Shown: positions 45,272 to 53,789, counted from the stretch's first letter. The stretch is 64,000 nucleotides of DNA from Candidatus Electronema sp. (GCA_026645415.1 JAPEVH010000075.1:18832-82831); one strand, 5' to 3'. Notes: a model not told the origin generated them from the sequence alone. Program-made: numbers and translations.

Positions 45272-45300
45272 TTGCTGGACAGGATAGCAAACAGTATAAT
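45272..45300 (+). promoter_or_regulatory. Promoter of the DsbA-like gene
   Basis: TTGCTG at 45272-45277, a 17-base spacer and a perfect TATAAT at 45295-45300, about 50 bases before the ATG at 45349. It implies transcription separate from the preceding paralogue. Confidence 0.75.
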
Positions 45301-45348
45301 GGCCGCCATATAATCCTCTTTTCAATACTTATCAAGGAAGGAAAAAAG

Positions 45349-46212
45349 ATGAAAAAAACTCTTGCATTATGCTGCCTTTTTCTGCTCCCAGGTCAGTTTG
45401 CCTTAGCACAAGATTCTACAGCAGGTAAGCCAGACGCGCTGTCTTGGACAGAAACGCAAACATGGAAACTGGACACTAAACCTGTTGATTTTGTTCAGGC
45501 TCTTGATGGCAGATTAGTCTTTGTCTTGGGCGAGGACAGCAAAGTGCATCTTTATTCTGCTGAAGGGCAGAAACTAGGTGAAATTCCTGTTGATCAGAGC
45601 ACAGTTGCTATTGATATTGCCCCACGCGGCGAGATGCTCTATCTCGTAGATAAAAACAATACCTATAAAGCACTTGATATTTCTTTTGCTAAGGATATTG
45701 ATTTGACCGGCTCTCCAGTCAGAGGCAAGGCAGATGCACCTATTGCTTTGGTTATCTTCTCTGATTTCCAGTGCCCTTTCTGTAGTCGGATTGAGCCGCT
45801 AGTGTCTGAAGTTCTGAAAAACAATCCTGATACAGTTAAGGTTGTTTTTAAGAATATGCCTTTGGGTATGCACCAACATGCAGAACCAGCAGCCCGTGCT
45901 GCCCTTGCTGCTCAGGAGCAGGGTAAATTCTGGGAAATGCACGATGCTCTTTTTGCTGCCGCTTCTGGTGGTGGTTTGAGCGCGGCTGCCATAGAGAAAG
46001 CAGCAAAAGATATTGGCTTAGATATGGAAAAATTCAAAGCTGATATGGAGAGTCCTGCAATCAAAGAGAAGTTGGCTAAAGATATGAATGCCGCCCGTTT
46101 GGCTGAAGTCAACGGCACCCCAACGCTGTTTATCAATGGTCGCCGGGTCAATTCACCTAACCCGGAATTCATCCAGAAGATGATAGATCAAGAGATGAAT
46201 AAGAAGAAATAA
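45349..46212 (+). CDS. DsbA-family thioredoxin-fold protein with N-terminal propeller-like module
   Basis: A 287-residue periplasmic protein: signal peptide (MKKTLALCCLFLLPGQFALA), one ~75-residue beta-rich unit shared with the previous gene (KPVDFVQALDGRLVFVL, HLYSAEGQKLG, MLYLVDKNNTY), then a DsbA/DsbG-like thioredoxin domain (about 115-285) with active site CPFC (FSDFQCPFCSR) and cis-Pro loop NGTPTLFIN. Probable thiol oxidase or isomerase of exported proteins. An AAGGAAGG ribosome site precedes the ATG. phoH follows 19 bases on. Confidence 0.9.
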   Translation: MKKTLALCCLFLLPGQFALAQDSTAGKPDALSWTETQTWKLDTKPVDFVQALDGRLVFVLGEDSKVHLYSAEGQKLGEIPVDQSTVAIDIAPRGEMLYLVDKNNTYKALDISFAKDIDLTGSPVRGKADAPIALVIFSDFQCPFCSRIEPLVSEVLKNNPDTVKVVFKNMPLGMHQHAEPAARAALAAQEQGKFWEMHDALFAAASGGGLSAAAIEKAAKDIGLDMEKFKADMESPAIKEKLAKDMNAARLAEVNGTPTLFINGRRVNSPNPEFIQKMIDQEMNKKK

Positions 46213-46231
46213 CAAACCAGAACGGTTAGAC

Positions 46232-47227
46232 TTGAAAAAAAAGGCTGGACTCCATCAGGAGACTGAACAGAACGTAGAATTTGGCGATAATACTGCCGCA
46301 CAAGTTCTGTTTGGCGGCTTAAACCGCAATCTACATACTGTTGAGCAGGCTGCCGGCGTTCAAATTCATCAACGTGGTAGCAGTCTGCTGATTCAAGGAC
46401 AGACTCATGCGGTGGATCTAGCAGCCTCTGTGCTCCAGCAGCTTTATGGGCTGGTTCGCAAAGGCTGCCCAGTCTTTAGTCAAGATGTTGCCTTTGGTGT
46501 CAAAATTCTTGAAGCCTCTCCCAATGCTTCTTTAGAGGAAATCTTTCTCGACAAGGTCTGCATCACGGCCAAAAAGCGGATCATTTCACCAAAAACACTC
46601 AATCAAAAAAATTACATTGAGGCCATTCGTCATAATGGCATTGTTTTTGGGATTGGTCCAGCAGGTACAGGGAAGACGTATCTGGCTGTGGCAATGGCAG
46701 TAGCAGCTCTCACTTCAGAGCAGGTGCAACGGATTATCCTTACCCGGCCTGCTGTAGAAGCAGGGGAAAAACTTGGCTTTCTGCCCGGTGACTTAGCTCA
46801 GAAAGTTGACCCTTATCTGCGGCCGCTGACTGATGCCTTGAATGAAATGCTTGGTTTAGAAAAAGCCGCAGAGCTAGTTGAACGTGGTGTCATCGAGATT
46901 GCGCCTTTAGCTTTCATGCGCGGCAGAACGCTGAACAAGGGCTTTATTATTCTTGATGAAGCGCAGAACACGACCCGCGAGCAGATGAAGATGTTCTTGA
47001 CTCGGATTGGCTTTGACTCGCAGGCTGTGGTTACTGGCGATATCACGCAAATCGATCTACCTAGTGGGCAGCCATCAGGACTGGCTGACGCAAAGCAAAT
47101 ACTTTGCGACATCGAAGGAATCAGGTGCTGCCAGTTTGACAGCAGCGATGTGGTCCGCCATCCGCTTGTCCAGCAAATCATTCTCGCTTATGAAAAAACT
47201 GGTCGCCAGAAGCCCCAAGAGGTCTGA
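46232..47227 (+). CDS. PhoH-family ATPase
   Basis: A 331-residue cytoplasmic protein. The N-terminal KH-like part (NRNLHTVEQAAGVQIHQRG) is followed by the PhoH P-loop domain with GIGPAGTGKTYLAVAMAV (Walker A), LTRPAVEAGEKLGFLPGDL and FIILDEAQNTTREQMKMFLTR (Walker B). The start is a TTG at 46232; no ATG or GTG lies before the conserved region. PhoH-like genes typically sit directly upstream of ybeY, as here, and are linked to RNA metabolism. Its stop is 6 bases before the ybeY ATG. Confidence 0.88.
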   Translation: MKKKAGLHQETEQNVEFGDNTAAQVLFGGLNRNLHTVEQAAGVQIHQRGSSLLIQGQTHAVDLAASVLQQLYGLVRKGCPVFSQDVAFGVKILEASPNASLEEIFLDKVCITAKKRIISPKTLNQKNYIEAIRHNGIVFGIGPAGTGKTYLAVAMAVAALTSEQVQRIILTRPAVEAGEKLGFLPGDLAQKVDPYLRPLTDALNEMLGLEKAAELVERGVIEIAPLAFMRGRTLNKGFIILDEAQNTTREQMKMFLTRIGFDSQAVVTGDITQIDLPSGQPSGLADAKQILCDIEGIRCCQFDSSDVVRHPLVQQIILAYEKTGRQKPQEV

Positions 47228-47233
47228 TTGCTC

Positions 47234-48397
47234 ATGTTCATCAATCTTATTGATCATGCTGACCAGACACGCTTCCAGCTTAATTATGCTTTGCTCCGAA
47301 CACGGACCGGCCGATTACTGGAACTACTTAATCAGCAAGATATTGCGGTTAGTATTGTTTTGCTTGATGATCAGGAAATGGCCCAATACAATCAAACCTA
47401 CCGGCACAAAGAAGGGCCAACCAATGTTCTTTCCTTTCCAGCCGAAACCAACGAAGAACTGGGTGATATCCTTATTTCTGTTGACACCGCCTGGAAAGAA
47501 GCCGGAGAAAAGAATATCCCCCTGCATCAGCACCTTACTTGGCTGATCATTCATGGCCTTTTACATCTGCTAGGTTATGATCACGAGCTGTCTGAAGCGC
47601 AGGCAGAACTCATGCTCGTTAAGGAAGAAGAACTTTTCCAAGCCATTCAGCATATTCATTCAGGAGGAAAAACCATGCCCCAGCTTGCCATTAATGTTGA
47701 CCACATTGCCACCATCAGGGAGGCTCGAGGTGGTGCAGAGCCTGATCCAATCTTGGCAGCCGGAATTTGTGAACTTGCCGGAGCCAAGGGGATTGTTGTC
47801 CATTTGCGGGAAGACCGTCGTCACATTCAAGAGCGGGATGTACGCTTGCTTCGCCAGACTGTCAAGACTCGACTGAATCTGGAAATGGCCGCAGTTAAAG
47901 AGATTATTAGTATTGCCTTAGAAGTTGTGCCTGACTTAATCACCCTCGTGCCAGAGAAACGCAAAGAGTTGACTACTGAAGGTGGCCTTGATGTCATGAG
48001 CAATGAAAAAAAAATCAGAAAAACGATCAGCAGGATGAGCGAAGCTGGCATTCCTGTTTCTATTTTTGTCGATCCTGATGCAGAGCAAATCAAGGCCGCT
48101 TTAGATGTTGGCGCAGCCTATGTAGAATTGCACACTGGCCGTTACTGCGATGCAAAAAGTGAACAGGAACGAGATCGGGAATTTCATCTGATTGAGCAGG
48201 CAGCCGAAACCGCTTTTGCTTCTGGATTACGGGTCAATGCAGGTCATGGTCTCGACTATCGCACCACAACCAGAATTGCAGCTATCCCGGTCATTGAGGA
48301 GTTGAGTATTGGTCATGCGATCATTGCCCGTGCAGCTTTTGTTGGCTTGGATCAGGCGGTCCGAGAAATGCAGGACTGCATCGATCTTGCTGGATAA
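47234..48397 (+). CDS. Fused YbeY endoribonuclease and PdxJ pyridoxine 5'-phosphate synthase
   Basis: A single 387-codon frame. Residues 1-147 are YbeY, the 16S rRNA 3'-maturation and quality-control RNase, with the zinc motif HGLLHLLGYDH. From residue 148 the sequence is a complete PdxJ (MPQLAINVDHIATIREARGG, VHLREDRRHIQERD, ELHTGRYCD, VNAGHGLDYRT, IGHAIIARAAFVG), which condenses 3-amino-2-oxopropyl phosphate with deoxyxylulose phosphate to pyridoxine 5'-phosphate. No stop codon separates them, yet an AGGAGG and ATG remain at the join (47662-47677). So both a fusion and free PdxJ could be made. The ATG at 47234, with AGAGG upstream, is preferred over the TTG at 47228. Confidence 0.9.
   Translation: MFINLIDHADQTRFQLNYALLRTRTGRLLELLNQQDIAVSIVLLDDQEMAQYNQTYRHKEGPTNVLSFPAETNEELGDILISVDTAWKEAGEKNIPLHQHLTWLIIHGLLHLLGYDHELSEAQAELMLVKEEELFQAIQHIHSGGKTMPQLAINVDHIATIREARGGAEPDPILAAGICELAGAKGIVVHLREDRRHIQERDVRLLRQTVKTRLNLEMAAVKEIISIALEVVPDLITLVPEKRKELTTEGGLDVMSNEKKIRKTISRMSEAGIPVSIFVDPDAEQIKAALDVGAAYVELHTGRYCDAKSEQERDREFHLIEQAAETAFASGLRVNAGHGLDYRTTTRIAAIPVIEELSIGHAIIARAAFVGLDQAVREMQDCIDLAG
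47662..47677 (+). promoter_or_regulatory. Internal ribosome-binding site and start of pdxJ inside the fused frame
   Basis: AGGAGG at 47662-47667, a 7-base spacer, then ATG at 47675-47677, exactly where unfused PdxJ proteins begin. It is an intact initiation site within an open frame, so internal initiation is likely. Confidence 0.75.
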
Positions 48398-48921
48398 TGA
48401 ATAAAATTAGTCGCAATCAGCCTTGTCCTTGCCGATCAGGTCGAAAATATAAACATTGCTGTCTCCCGCTACAAGAGGCAGGGTTAGCACCTATCGCAGC
48501 TAAAAAAGATATGAAGATCTCTCTATTAGGAGAGGTTACAAAGATTCAAGATGCAGCTCGTCTGCGGCAAGCAATATGTCACGAGTTAGGAGTTTTTATC
48601 TTGTTCAGTACTCAAGATGGTGATGCTTGGGTATTGGAAACTACAGACCGCGATGCTTTCCAAGCGGCGGCGGCGGGGCAGCCTTTAGCACTACCAGTAA
48701 ACGAAAACTCAGACATAATAGAGGTAGACTGGACACACCATTTTGTCTTACGTGACCGTCGCTTATTTCTAAGCAACTATACAAATAGCGCAGAAATTGA
48801 AGTGCTTCTTGCTCCAACAATGCAGATTAGTGCTGCTCTACGTAGGATAACAAAACAATATCCTGCTGAACTCCTCCGCCAAGTACATGTGCGGTCAGAG
48901 TCAAACCAATCTACTGGCTGA
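48397..48921 (+). CDS. SEC-C motif protein
   Basis: A 174-residue protein with an N-terminal SEC-C zinc motif (NQPCPCRSGRKYKHCC, residues 7-22), as found at the end of SecA and in many small proteins. The remainder (about 40-170) is an unrecognised alpha/beta domain with Ala-rich and acidic stretches (VLETTDRDAFQAAA, DIIEVDWTHHF). The ATG shares a base with the pdxJ stop (TAATG), so it is coupled. Role unknown. Confidence 0.75.
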   Translation: MNKISRNQPCPCRSGRKYKHCCLPLQEAGLAPIAAKKDMKISLLGEVTKIQDAARLRQAICHELGVFILFSTQDGDAWVLETTDRDAFQAAAAGQPLALPVNENSDIIEVDWTHHFVLRDRRLFLSNYTNSAEIEVLLAPTMQISAALRRITKQYPAELLRQVHVRSESNQSTG

Positions 48922-49238
48922 TATACGCTTGCTCCATTGGCTACCGGTCATCGGAGTGATGGGCTTATTGTTTTATCTTTCCTCCATACTTGGCAATGTC
49001 CTTGTCATGCCAAAGATATTTTTTTGCCAAGCTCCAGTGTGCCTATGGCGTTCTTGCTACAACGAAGCAACCAGCAGCAGCGCAGACCGTACCTTTTCTC
49101 TCTCCTGACAGTTTTTTTTGCCTGTTCTCCGCTATTAGCGACGAAATCCATCAGTCTTTTTTGCCATTCTACTGGGACGTTGGGGCACTGATCGCTCTGC
49201 TTACGTGGCCAGCCCGCCGTCAAAAAAAGGCGAGCTGA
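48887..49238 (+). pseudogene. Frameshifted VanZ-like membrane protein gene
   Basis: Pieces of a VanZ-type protein lie in different frames. WLPVIGVMGLLFYLSS is in one frame (48930-48990). FFAKLQCAYGVLATT is in a second (about 49020-49065), RRPYLFSLLTVFF in a third (about 49083-49120), and SAISDEIHQSFLPF with WDVGALIAL back in the second (about 49130-49195). The shifts fall at a T7 run (49019-49025), a CAG-repeat stretch and a T8 run (49112-49119). Either a decayed gene or homopolymer errors in the assembly. Confidence 0.65.
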
Positions 49239-49272
49239 CCCTACTTCTATCCTTTTTCTTAAAAAGACTTCC

Positions 49273-49300
49273 TTGAAAATTTCAGCAAGGGTGGTACAAT
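49273..49300 (+). promoter_or_regulatory. Candidate promoter of the membrane diguanylate cyclase
   Basis: TTGAAA at 49273-49278, a 16-base spacer, TACAAT at 49295-49300, about 60 bases before the ATG at 49360. The -10 lies inside the palindrome GTACAAT-TT-ATTGTAC (49294-49309). Confidence 0.55.
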
Positions 49301-49336
49301 TTATTGTACTTGCTGAAAGCAGCAAGGCTTGCTGCT
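49280..49336 (+). promoter_or_regulatory. Nested and alternative inverted repeats over the promoter
   Basis: TTTCAGCAAG (49280-49289) pairs with CTTGCTGAAA (49309-49318) and encloses TACAAT/ATTGTA. A further palindrome AGCAGCAAG-G-CTTGCTGCT spans 49318-49336. CAGCAAG and CTTGCTG thus alternate four times, so mutually exclusive stems are possible. It could be an operator, an attenuator-like leader, or the terminator of the VanZ remnant. Confidence 0.6.
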
Positions 49337-49359
49337 AAATTTTATCAAATTAGAGTACT

Positions 49360-50880
49360 ATGATCTCGCGTGTAACACGCTGGGCTGCTAGGCATTGTCG
49401 CTACCAGCAGGGAAAACTACATATGCGGCTGCCAGTGGGGAAGACCGTCAGAAAAAACAAAAAAATGATTATTTGCAGTTCATTAGTCATCTTGGCAGTT
49501 GATCTAACCTTTCTTTATATTAATTATATATCCCTGCGGGATACGATGTTCTCTACCCTCCTTCAACAGGCAGAACGGCACCAAGATGAGTTTACGCTCA
49601 ATTTAAAAATGGCCTATAATAGTATGTTGCAAATGTCCACCCTGATTACGAGCAACGGCGATTTAAGCAAGGCACTTTTGAAAGAGCAACAGCCTGAAAA
49701 TGGAGGAGAACCTGTCAAGCAAGCCGCAACAACAAAACAATCTTTCCACAAAACCTATCAATTTGGTTCTCTTGAAAGTAGCCCCTATCTTCTTTCAGAA
49801 AACAAGCAGAGTTATAGCTGGCTACGGGGTGTCTCGCCAGTTTGGGCTGTAGATCCTAGTACAAATGATAAGGTTTATGTTGGTGCCGTTGAAATTAGCA
49901 CCACATTTAAAGATATTGTCAAACTTTATGCTAAACTATTTCGAGTCGATACGGCTGTATTGCTCAATAAAGAGCATGTAAGAAATAGAATGTGGAATGA
50001 AACAACTAAAGCCTATTTTGAGCAGCATCCCAATGCGAATCATTATGTAGAAGTAACAACTTCTCCACGATTACTTGCTAAGATACTTTCCCAAGTATTT
50101 ATTAGAAATGACTATAAAACAGATACTATAAAAGTAATTTATGATAAATATTCATATTATTCTGTGTACTATTTTCCACTACCAGAAAATGAAGAACAAA
50201 ATGCAGAGTTACCAGGTTTTATGCTGATCTGGGAGGATGTATCTGACCAAGTTGCTCATTATGCTAAGAATTTTTTTGTTAATATGTTGCTGGCAGCACT
50301 TGCCTTTTTTCTTATTGAAAGTGGTTTAATCTGGTTACTTAATAGAGAAACGCGACTTTCCGCAGCAGAACAGTGTGCAGCAATCGATGAACTGACAGGA
50401 CTTTTTAACCGTCGCTATCTTGATGATCTTTTAGATAATGAGCTGCACAGAACTCTACGAAGTCAAGATGCGCCTTTGTCGTTAATTATTTGTGATGTTG
50501 ATTATTTTAAAAGATATAACGATACCTATGGTCACAAGGCTGGAGATGAATGCCTGCAACAAATTGCCGATAGCCTTAGACTACAGGCCAGAAGAAGTAG
50601 CGACTGTGTGGCCCGCTACGGGGGGGAGGAGTTTGTCATTGTACTGCCACGTACTGATATTCATGCAGCAATTGATATTGCTGAAACAGCGAGAAAGGCC
50701 GTGCTTTCCCTTAATATTCCTCATGCCAGTTCCAGTATTGTACCTGTTGTTACCGTAACATTAGGTGTGGCCTGCACTAGGCAACTTGCTGAATACGATA
50801 ATTTATTCGAGGCTGCTGATCGAAATCTGTATATTGCCAAAAATAATGGCCGTAATCGAATCGAGCCATTAAAAATATAG
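49360..50880 (+). CDS. Membrane-bound diguanylate cyclase with periplasmic sensor
   Basis: A 506-residue protein. TM1 (MIICSSLVILAVDLTFLYI, about 36-58), a periplasmic Cache-like sensor (about 60-300; SYSWLRGVSPVWAVDPSTN, VYVGAVEISTTFKDIV), TM2 (about 306-328) and a GGDEF domain (about 340-505). The active site RYGGEEF is intact and RxxD (RSSD) lies five residues before it, the inhibitory c-di-GMP site. It makes c-di-GMP in response to an extracytoplasmic cue. The start is uncertain: the ATG at 49360 or one at 49423 (MRLPVGKT), neither with a strong ribosome site. Confidence 0.9.
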   Translation: MISRVTRWAARHCRYQQGKLHMRLPVGKTVRKNKKMIICSSLVILAVDLTFLYINYISLRDTMFSTLLQQAERHQDEFTLNLKMAYNSMLQMSTLITSNGDLSKALLKEQQPENGGEPVKQAATTKQSFHKTYQFGSLESSPYLLSENKQSYSWLRGVSPVWAVDPSTNDKVYVGAVEISTTFKDIVKLYAKLFRVDTAVLLNKEHVRNRMWNETTKAYFEQHPNANHYVEVTTSPRLLAKILSQVFIRNDYKTDTIKVIYDKYSYYSVYYFPLPENEEQNAELPGFMLIWEDVSDQVAHYAKNFFVNMLLAALAFFLIESGLIWLLNRETRLSAAEQCAAIDELTGLFNRRYLDDLLDNELHRTLRSQDAPLSLIICDVDYFKRYNDTYGHKAGDECLQQIADSLRLQARRSSDCVARYGGEEFVIVLPRTDIHAAIDIAETARKAVLSLNIPHASSSIVPVVTVTLGVACTRQLAEYDNLFEAADRNLYIAKNNGRNRIEPLKI

Positions 50881-50907
50881 CTTGCAGAATAGCACAGACT
50901 ATCTGTT

Positions 50908-52050
50908 ATGTATTGCTTAACTGGCAATTCCTTTTCTGCGGGACTTTACCTTCACATCCCTTTCTGTCTAAAAAAGTGTGCCTATTGCAGTTTTTACTCC
51001 TTACCAGACCGCCAAAATTTCAAAAGATATCTCGCTGCTGTCAGCAAACAACTTTATCTGTGTTCAACAGAATATCCACTGACCAGCATTTTTTTTGGTG
51101 GCGGCACTCCAACCATGCTGCCGCCAGAGTCTTTACGCAAGCTGCTAGATGAATGCCAACAACAGTTTTCTTGTGTTGAAGATGCAGAGATATCGATTGA
51201 GGTCAATCCTGCAACAGTTGATTTGCCCGACTTGCAGGCTCTACGACAGGCAGGCTTCAACCGTTTATCCATTGGGGTACAATCTTTTCAGGATCAGGAG
51301 CTACAAAAGCTGGGCCGTCCGCACACAGCAGAAGATGCGGCGCAAACTGTCCGTTTAGCTCACAAGGCTGGATTCACCAATATTGGCTTAGATTTGATGT
51401 ATAGCTTACCCAGCCAAACGCTCCGCACGTGGAAGAACACGCTTGAACAGGCTTTACAGCTTGCCCCTCAGCATCTTTCGATCTACGAACTGACCATTGA
51501 GGAAGGCACGCCTTTTGCAAGTCAGCAGCAGCGTGGTGAACTGCCTCTGCCAGACGAAGACTCTGTGCTACAGATGCTGGCAGAAACCCAAGAAATGGTG
51601 CGGCAAGCTGGCTTGCAGCGTTACGAGATTTCTAACTATGCCAAGTCTGGCTTTGAATGTCGCCATAATATCAACTACTGGCGGAACGGCAGCTGGATTG
51701 GCGTGGGGCCAAGTGCGGTTGCCTCAATTGCTGGAACTCGCTCTACAGCAGTTGCTGATGTAAAAGAATTTTGCTGCCGAATAGAAAACGGGCAGGACAT
51801 TTGGCAGGAAAAAGAAACATTAGAGTCGGAAGCGGCCTTCCGGGAAACAGTGGTTATTGGCTTGCGGATGACCGAGGGCGTGTCACTGCTAGAATTGTAT
51901 CGCCGTTTCAATATTGATGCTAAAGCGTATTACGGCGAAACGCTAACACGCCTCATTAGACTAGAAATGCTTGAGATTACTCAAGGTTATCTGCGTTTGA
52001 CCGCACAAGGCTTACTGCTCGCTAATACCGTGATGGCGGAATTAGTTTGA
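50908..52050 (+). CDS. hemW: HemW-type radical SAM protein (heme chaperone)
   Basis: A 380-residue radical SAM protein. GLYLHIPFCLKKCAYCSFYS carries the CxxxCxxC motif, which in HemW is followed by F rather than the extra HemN features. FFGGGTPTMLP, EVNPATVD, FNRLSIGVQSFQD and YEISNYAKSGFECRHNINYW are HemW blocks. The oxygen-independent coproporphyrinogen oxidase activity of true HemN is not expected; HemW is a heme chaperone. Its last 9 bases overlap the alr stop region on the opposite strand. Confidence 0.9.
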   Translation: MYCLTGNSFSAGLYLHIPFCLKKCAYCSFYSLPDRQNFKRYLAAVSKQLYLCSTEYPLTSIFFGGGTPTMLPPESLRKLLDECQQQFSCVEDAEISIEVNPATVDLPDLQALRQAGFNRLSIGVQSFQDQELQKLGRPHTAEDAAQTVRLAHKAGFTNIGLDLMYSLPSQTLRTWKNTLEQALQLAPQHLSIYELTIEEGTPFASQQQRGELPLPDEDSVLQMLAETQEMVRQAGLQRYEISNYAKSGFECRHNINYWRNGSWIGVGPSAVASIAGTRSTAVADVKEFCCRIENGQDIWQEKETLESEAAFRETVVIGLRMTEGVSLLELYRRFNIDAKAYYGETLTRLIRLEMLEITQGYLRLTAQGLLLANTVMAELV

Positions 52051-53187
52051 TACGTTATTCAAGAAAATTCTTGGTACTCGCTGACTAATACCGGTCAGCA
52101 CTTCATAGTTGATTGTCCCCAGTTGGGCAGCAAGATCATCTGCGGTGATAACCTCATCACCCTGTTTACCAATTAGAATGGCTTCATCACCGTTGAACGC
52201 CTCACCATCGCCAATATTAACCACAGTCTGGTCCATGCAAACCGTGCCGATCACAGGATAACGTCTACCGTTCAAGAGAACCTGCCCTTTGTTCGACAAG
52301 CCCCGCGAATAGCCATCGCCATAGCCGACCGGCAAAGTAACAGCTCGACAGTTTTTCGGCGCAGTCCAAGTTCCGCCATAACTCACTGCACTGCCTTTAA
52401 GAATGACCTTAAAATACATCACCTTGGCCCTGAAAGATAGCGCAGGTAGTAGCTGCACCTCAGCTTCTGAATATTTAGAAGGATGATAACCATAAAGCAT
52501 AATGCCGGGCCTTACCATGTCGAGTAGGCTTTCCGGTATCCTGAGAATCGCGGCAGAATTGGCAATTTGCAGCAAAGGCTTAGGTAAGCGGTGTCGCTCG
52601 TAAAAAGAGGCCGCCTCCAGAAAACGTTCAAGCTGTAGATGGGCAAAGCTGAGATCTTCGCTGTCAGCACTGGCAAAATGCGAAAATAAAGAGACCACAT
52701 TAATATGCTTTTCTGCCTTCAAGGCAGCCTCAAAAAGCTGATGCGCGTTAGAGTAACGGATACCAATCCGCATCATACCGGTATCAACTTTCAGATGGAC
52801 ATTGACTCGCTTTTTGTAAAAGGCCGCAGATTCACTGATCAGTTGAAGCGCGTCAACAGAGGCAACTGTAAAATCAATTTGATTTTCAATAAATAGACCA
52901 ATCTGGAATTTCGAGAATGGGCCAGAGGTGATAATGGGAATGCTGATACCTGCCCGCCGCAGCTCCAATGCCTCTTCGATAAAGGCAGCTCCCAGATAAT
53001 CAACTCCTTCTGTAGCCAGATGCGCTCCTATTTGGGCTAGCCCATGTCCATAGGCATTCGCCTTAACCATGGCAATGATTTTACGACCCGGAGCCTTTTG
53101 CCTCACCACCCGCAGGTTGTGTCGAATACAGGCCAAATCCACCACCGCAGCAGCACGATGGTATAGCTGGCTAATATTTTCCTTCAT
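52042..53187 (-). CDS. alr: Alanine racemase
   Basis: A 381-residue PLP enzyme making D-alanine for peptidoglycan. The PLP Lys is in IIAMVKANAYGHG (near residue 42). Other blocks are DTGMMRIGIR, FSHFASAD, MVRPGIMLYGYHPS, VSYGGTWTA and VPVGYGDGYSRGL-like LPVGYGDGYSRG, then GTVCMDQTVVNIGD. Length is normal. Its start overlaps by 4 bases the stop of an upstream membrane protein gene. It works upstream of ddl (4.4-5.3 kb). Confidence 0.94.
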   Translation of the reverse strand: MKENISQLYHRAAAVVDLACIRHNLRVVRQKAPGRKIIAMVKANAYGHGLAQIGAHLATEGVDYLGAAFIEEALELRRAGISIPIITSGPFSKFQIGLFIENQIDFTVASVDALQLISESAAFYKKRVNVHLKVDTGMMRIGIRYSNAHQLFEAALKAEKHINVVSLFSHFASADSEDLSFAHLQLERFLEAASFYERHRLPKPLLQIANSAAILRIPESLLDMVRPGIMLYGYHPSKYSEAEVQLLPALSFRAKVMYFKVILKGSAVSYGGTWTAPKNCRAVTLPVGYGDGYSRGLSNKGQVLLNGRRYPVIGTVCMDQTVVNIGDGEAFNGDEAILIGKQGDEVITADDLAAQLGTINYEVLTGISQRVPRIFLNNVSN

Positions 53188-53735
53188 TTACGGCTTAGTT
53201 GTCGGAGCCACTGTGTCCAGCCATGCCGACTCGACAAAAGCAATGCCCAACCAATAGCAAAATAGATAGCTCCAATGAATGCACCAGGATGGGTTAATTT
53301 ACGTAAGGCGATACCAAAAAGCATCATGAGCACTACAAGCAGCCATGTCCTCCATGGATAAACTGCACCAATGCAGGTGTTATCACCAAAGCCCATGATC
53401 CGACGAAGGCCTTTTTTCGCTGTCCGATCCAGCACAGTTAAGGATTTAGCTGTACCTGCGAGAAGAGCAATAAGAAGTAATCGCAGGGTTAGGTGTAGCC
53501 CTATCCAGCCTAGCCCTCGTTCCATTAAGACAATACCGACAGTAGTCCAAATGAACGGCGCGACAAAGAGATGCGCTGAACGGCCTACACCCGGTTTAAG
53601 TCGTTTTTCAAGCACTGTTGTTCCAAAATCATGGCAAGAGCCGCTTCTTGCGGCAAGATAGAAGATGTATTGGAAAATCTCCTTAAGGAATTCTCTACAG
53701 AACAGCCCTCTGTTTGTCAAGTTTGAACTGGGCAA
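53184..53735 (-). CDS. Unknown membrane protein upstream of alr
   Basis: A 183-residue protein with about four hydrophobic segments (SAHLFVAPFIWTTVGIVL, LTLRLLLIALLAG, TWLLVVLMMLFGIAL, AFIGAIYFAIGWALLL) separated by basic loops, and a basic tail. I do not recognise the family. Its TGA overlaps the alr ATG, so the two are co-translated. The first 40 residues are not hydrophobic and a later start is possible. Confidence 0.65.
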   Translation of the reverse strand: MPSSNLTNRGLFCREFLKEIFQYIFYLAARSGSCHDFGTTVLEKRLKPGVGRSAHLFVAPFIWTTVGIVLMERGLGWIGLHLTLRLLLIALLAGTAKSLTVLDRTAKKGLRRIMGFGDNTCIGAVYPWRTWLLVVLMMLFGIALRKLTHPGAFIGAIYFAIGWALLLSSRHGWTQWLRQLSRK

Positions 53736-53755
53736 TATTCTCTGAATAAAAAAAA

Positions 53756-53789
53756 TTGTCTGGCAGAGATATTATCTATATTTTATAAT
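53756..53789 (+). promoter_or_regulatory. AT-rich promoter region of the DUF4845-like gene
   Basis: TTGTCT at 53756-53761 is 17 bases from TATTTT (53779-53784). A perfect TATAAT follows at 53784-53789. A tandem AAAAAAGGT pair lies just after. Confidence 0.4.
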
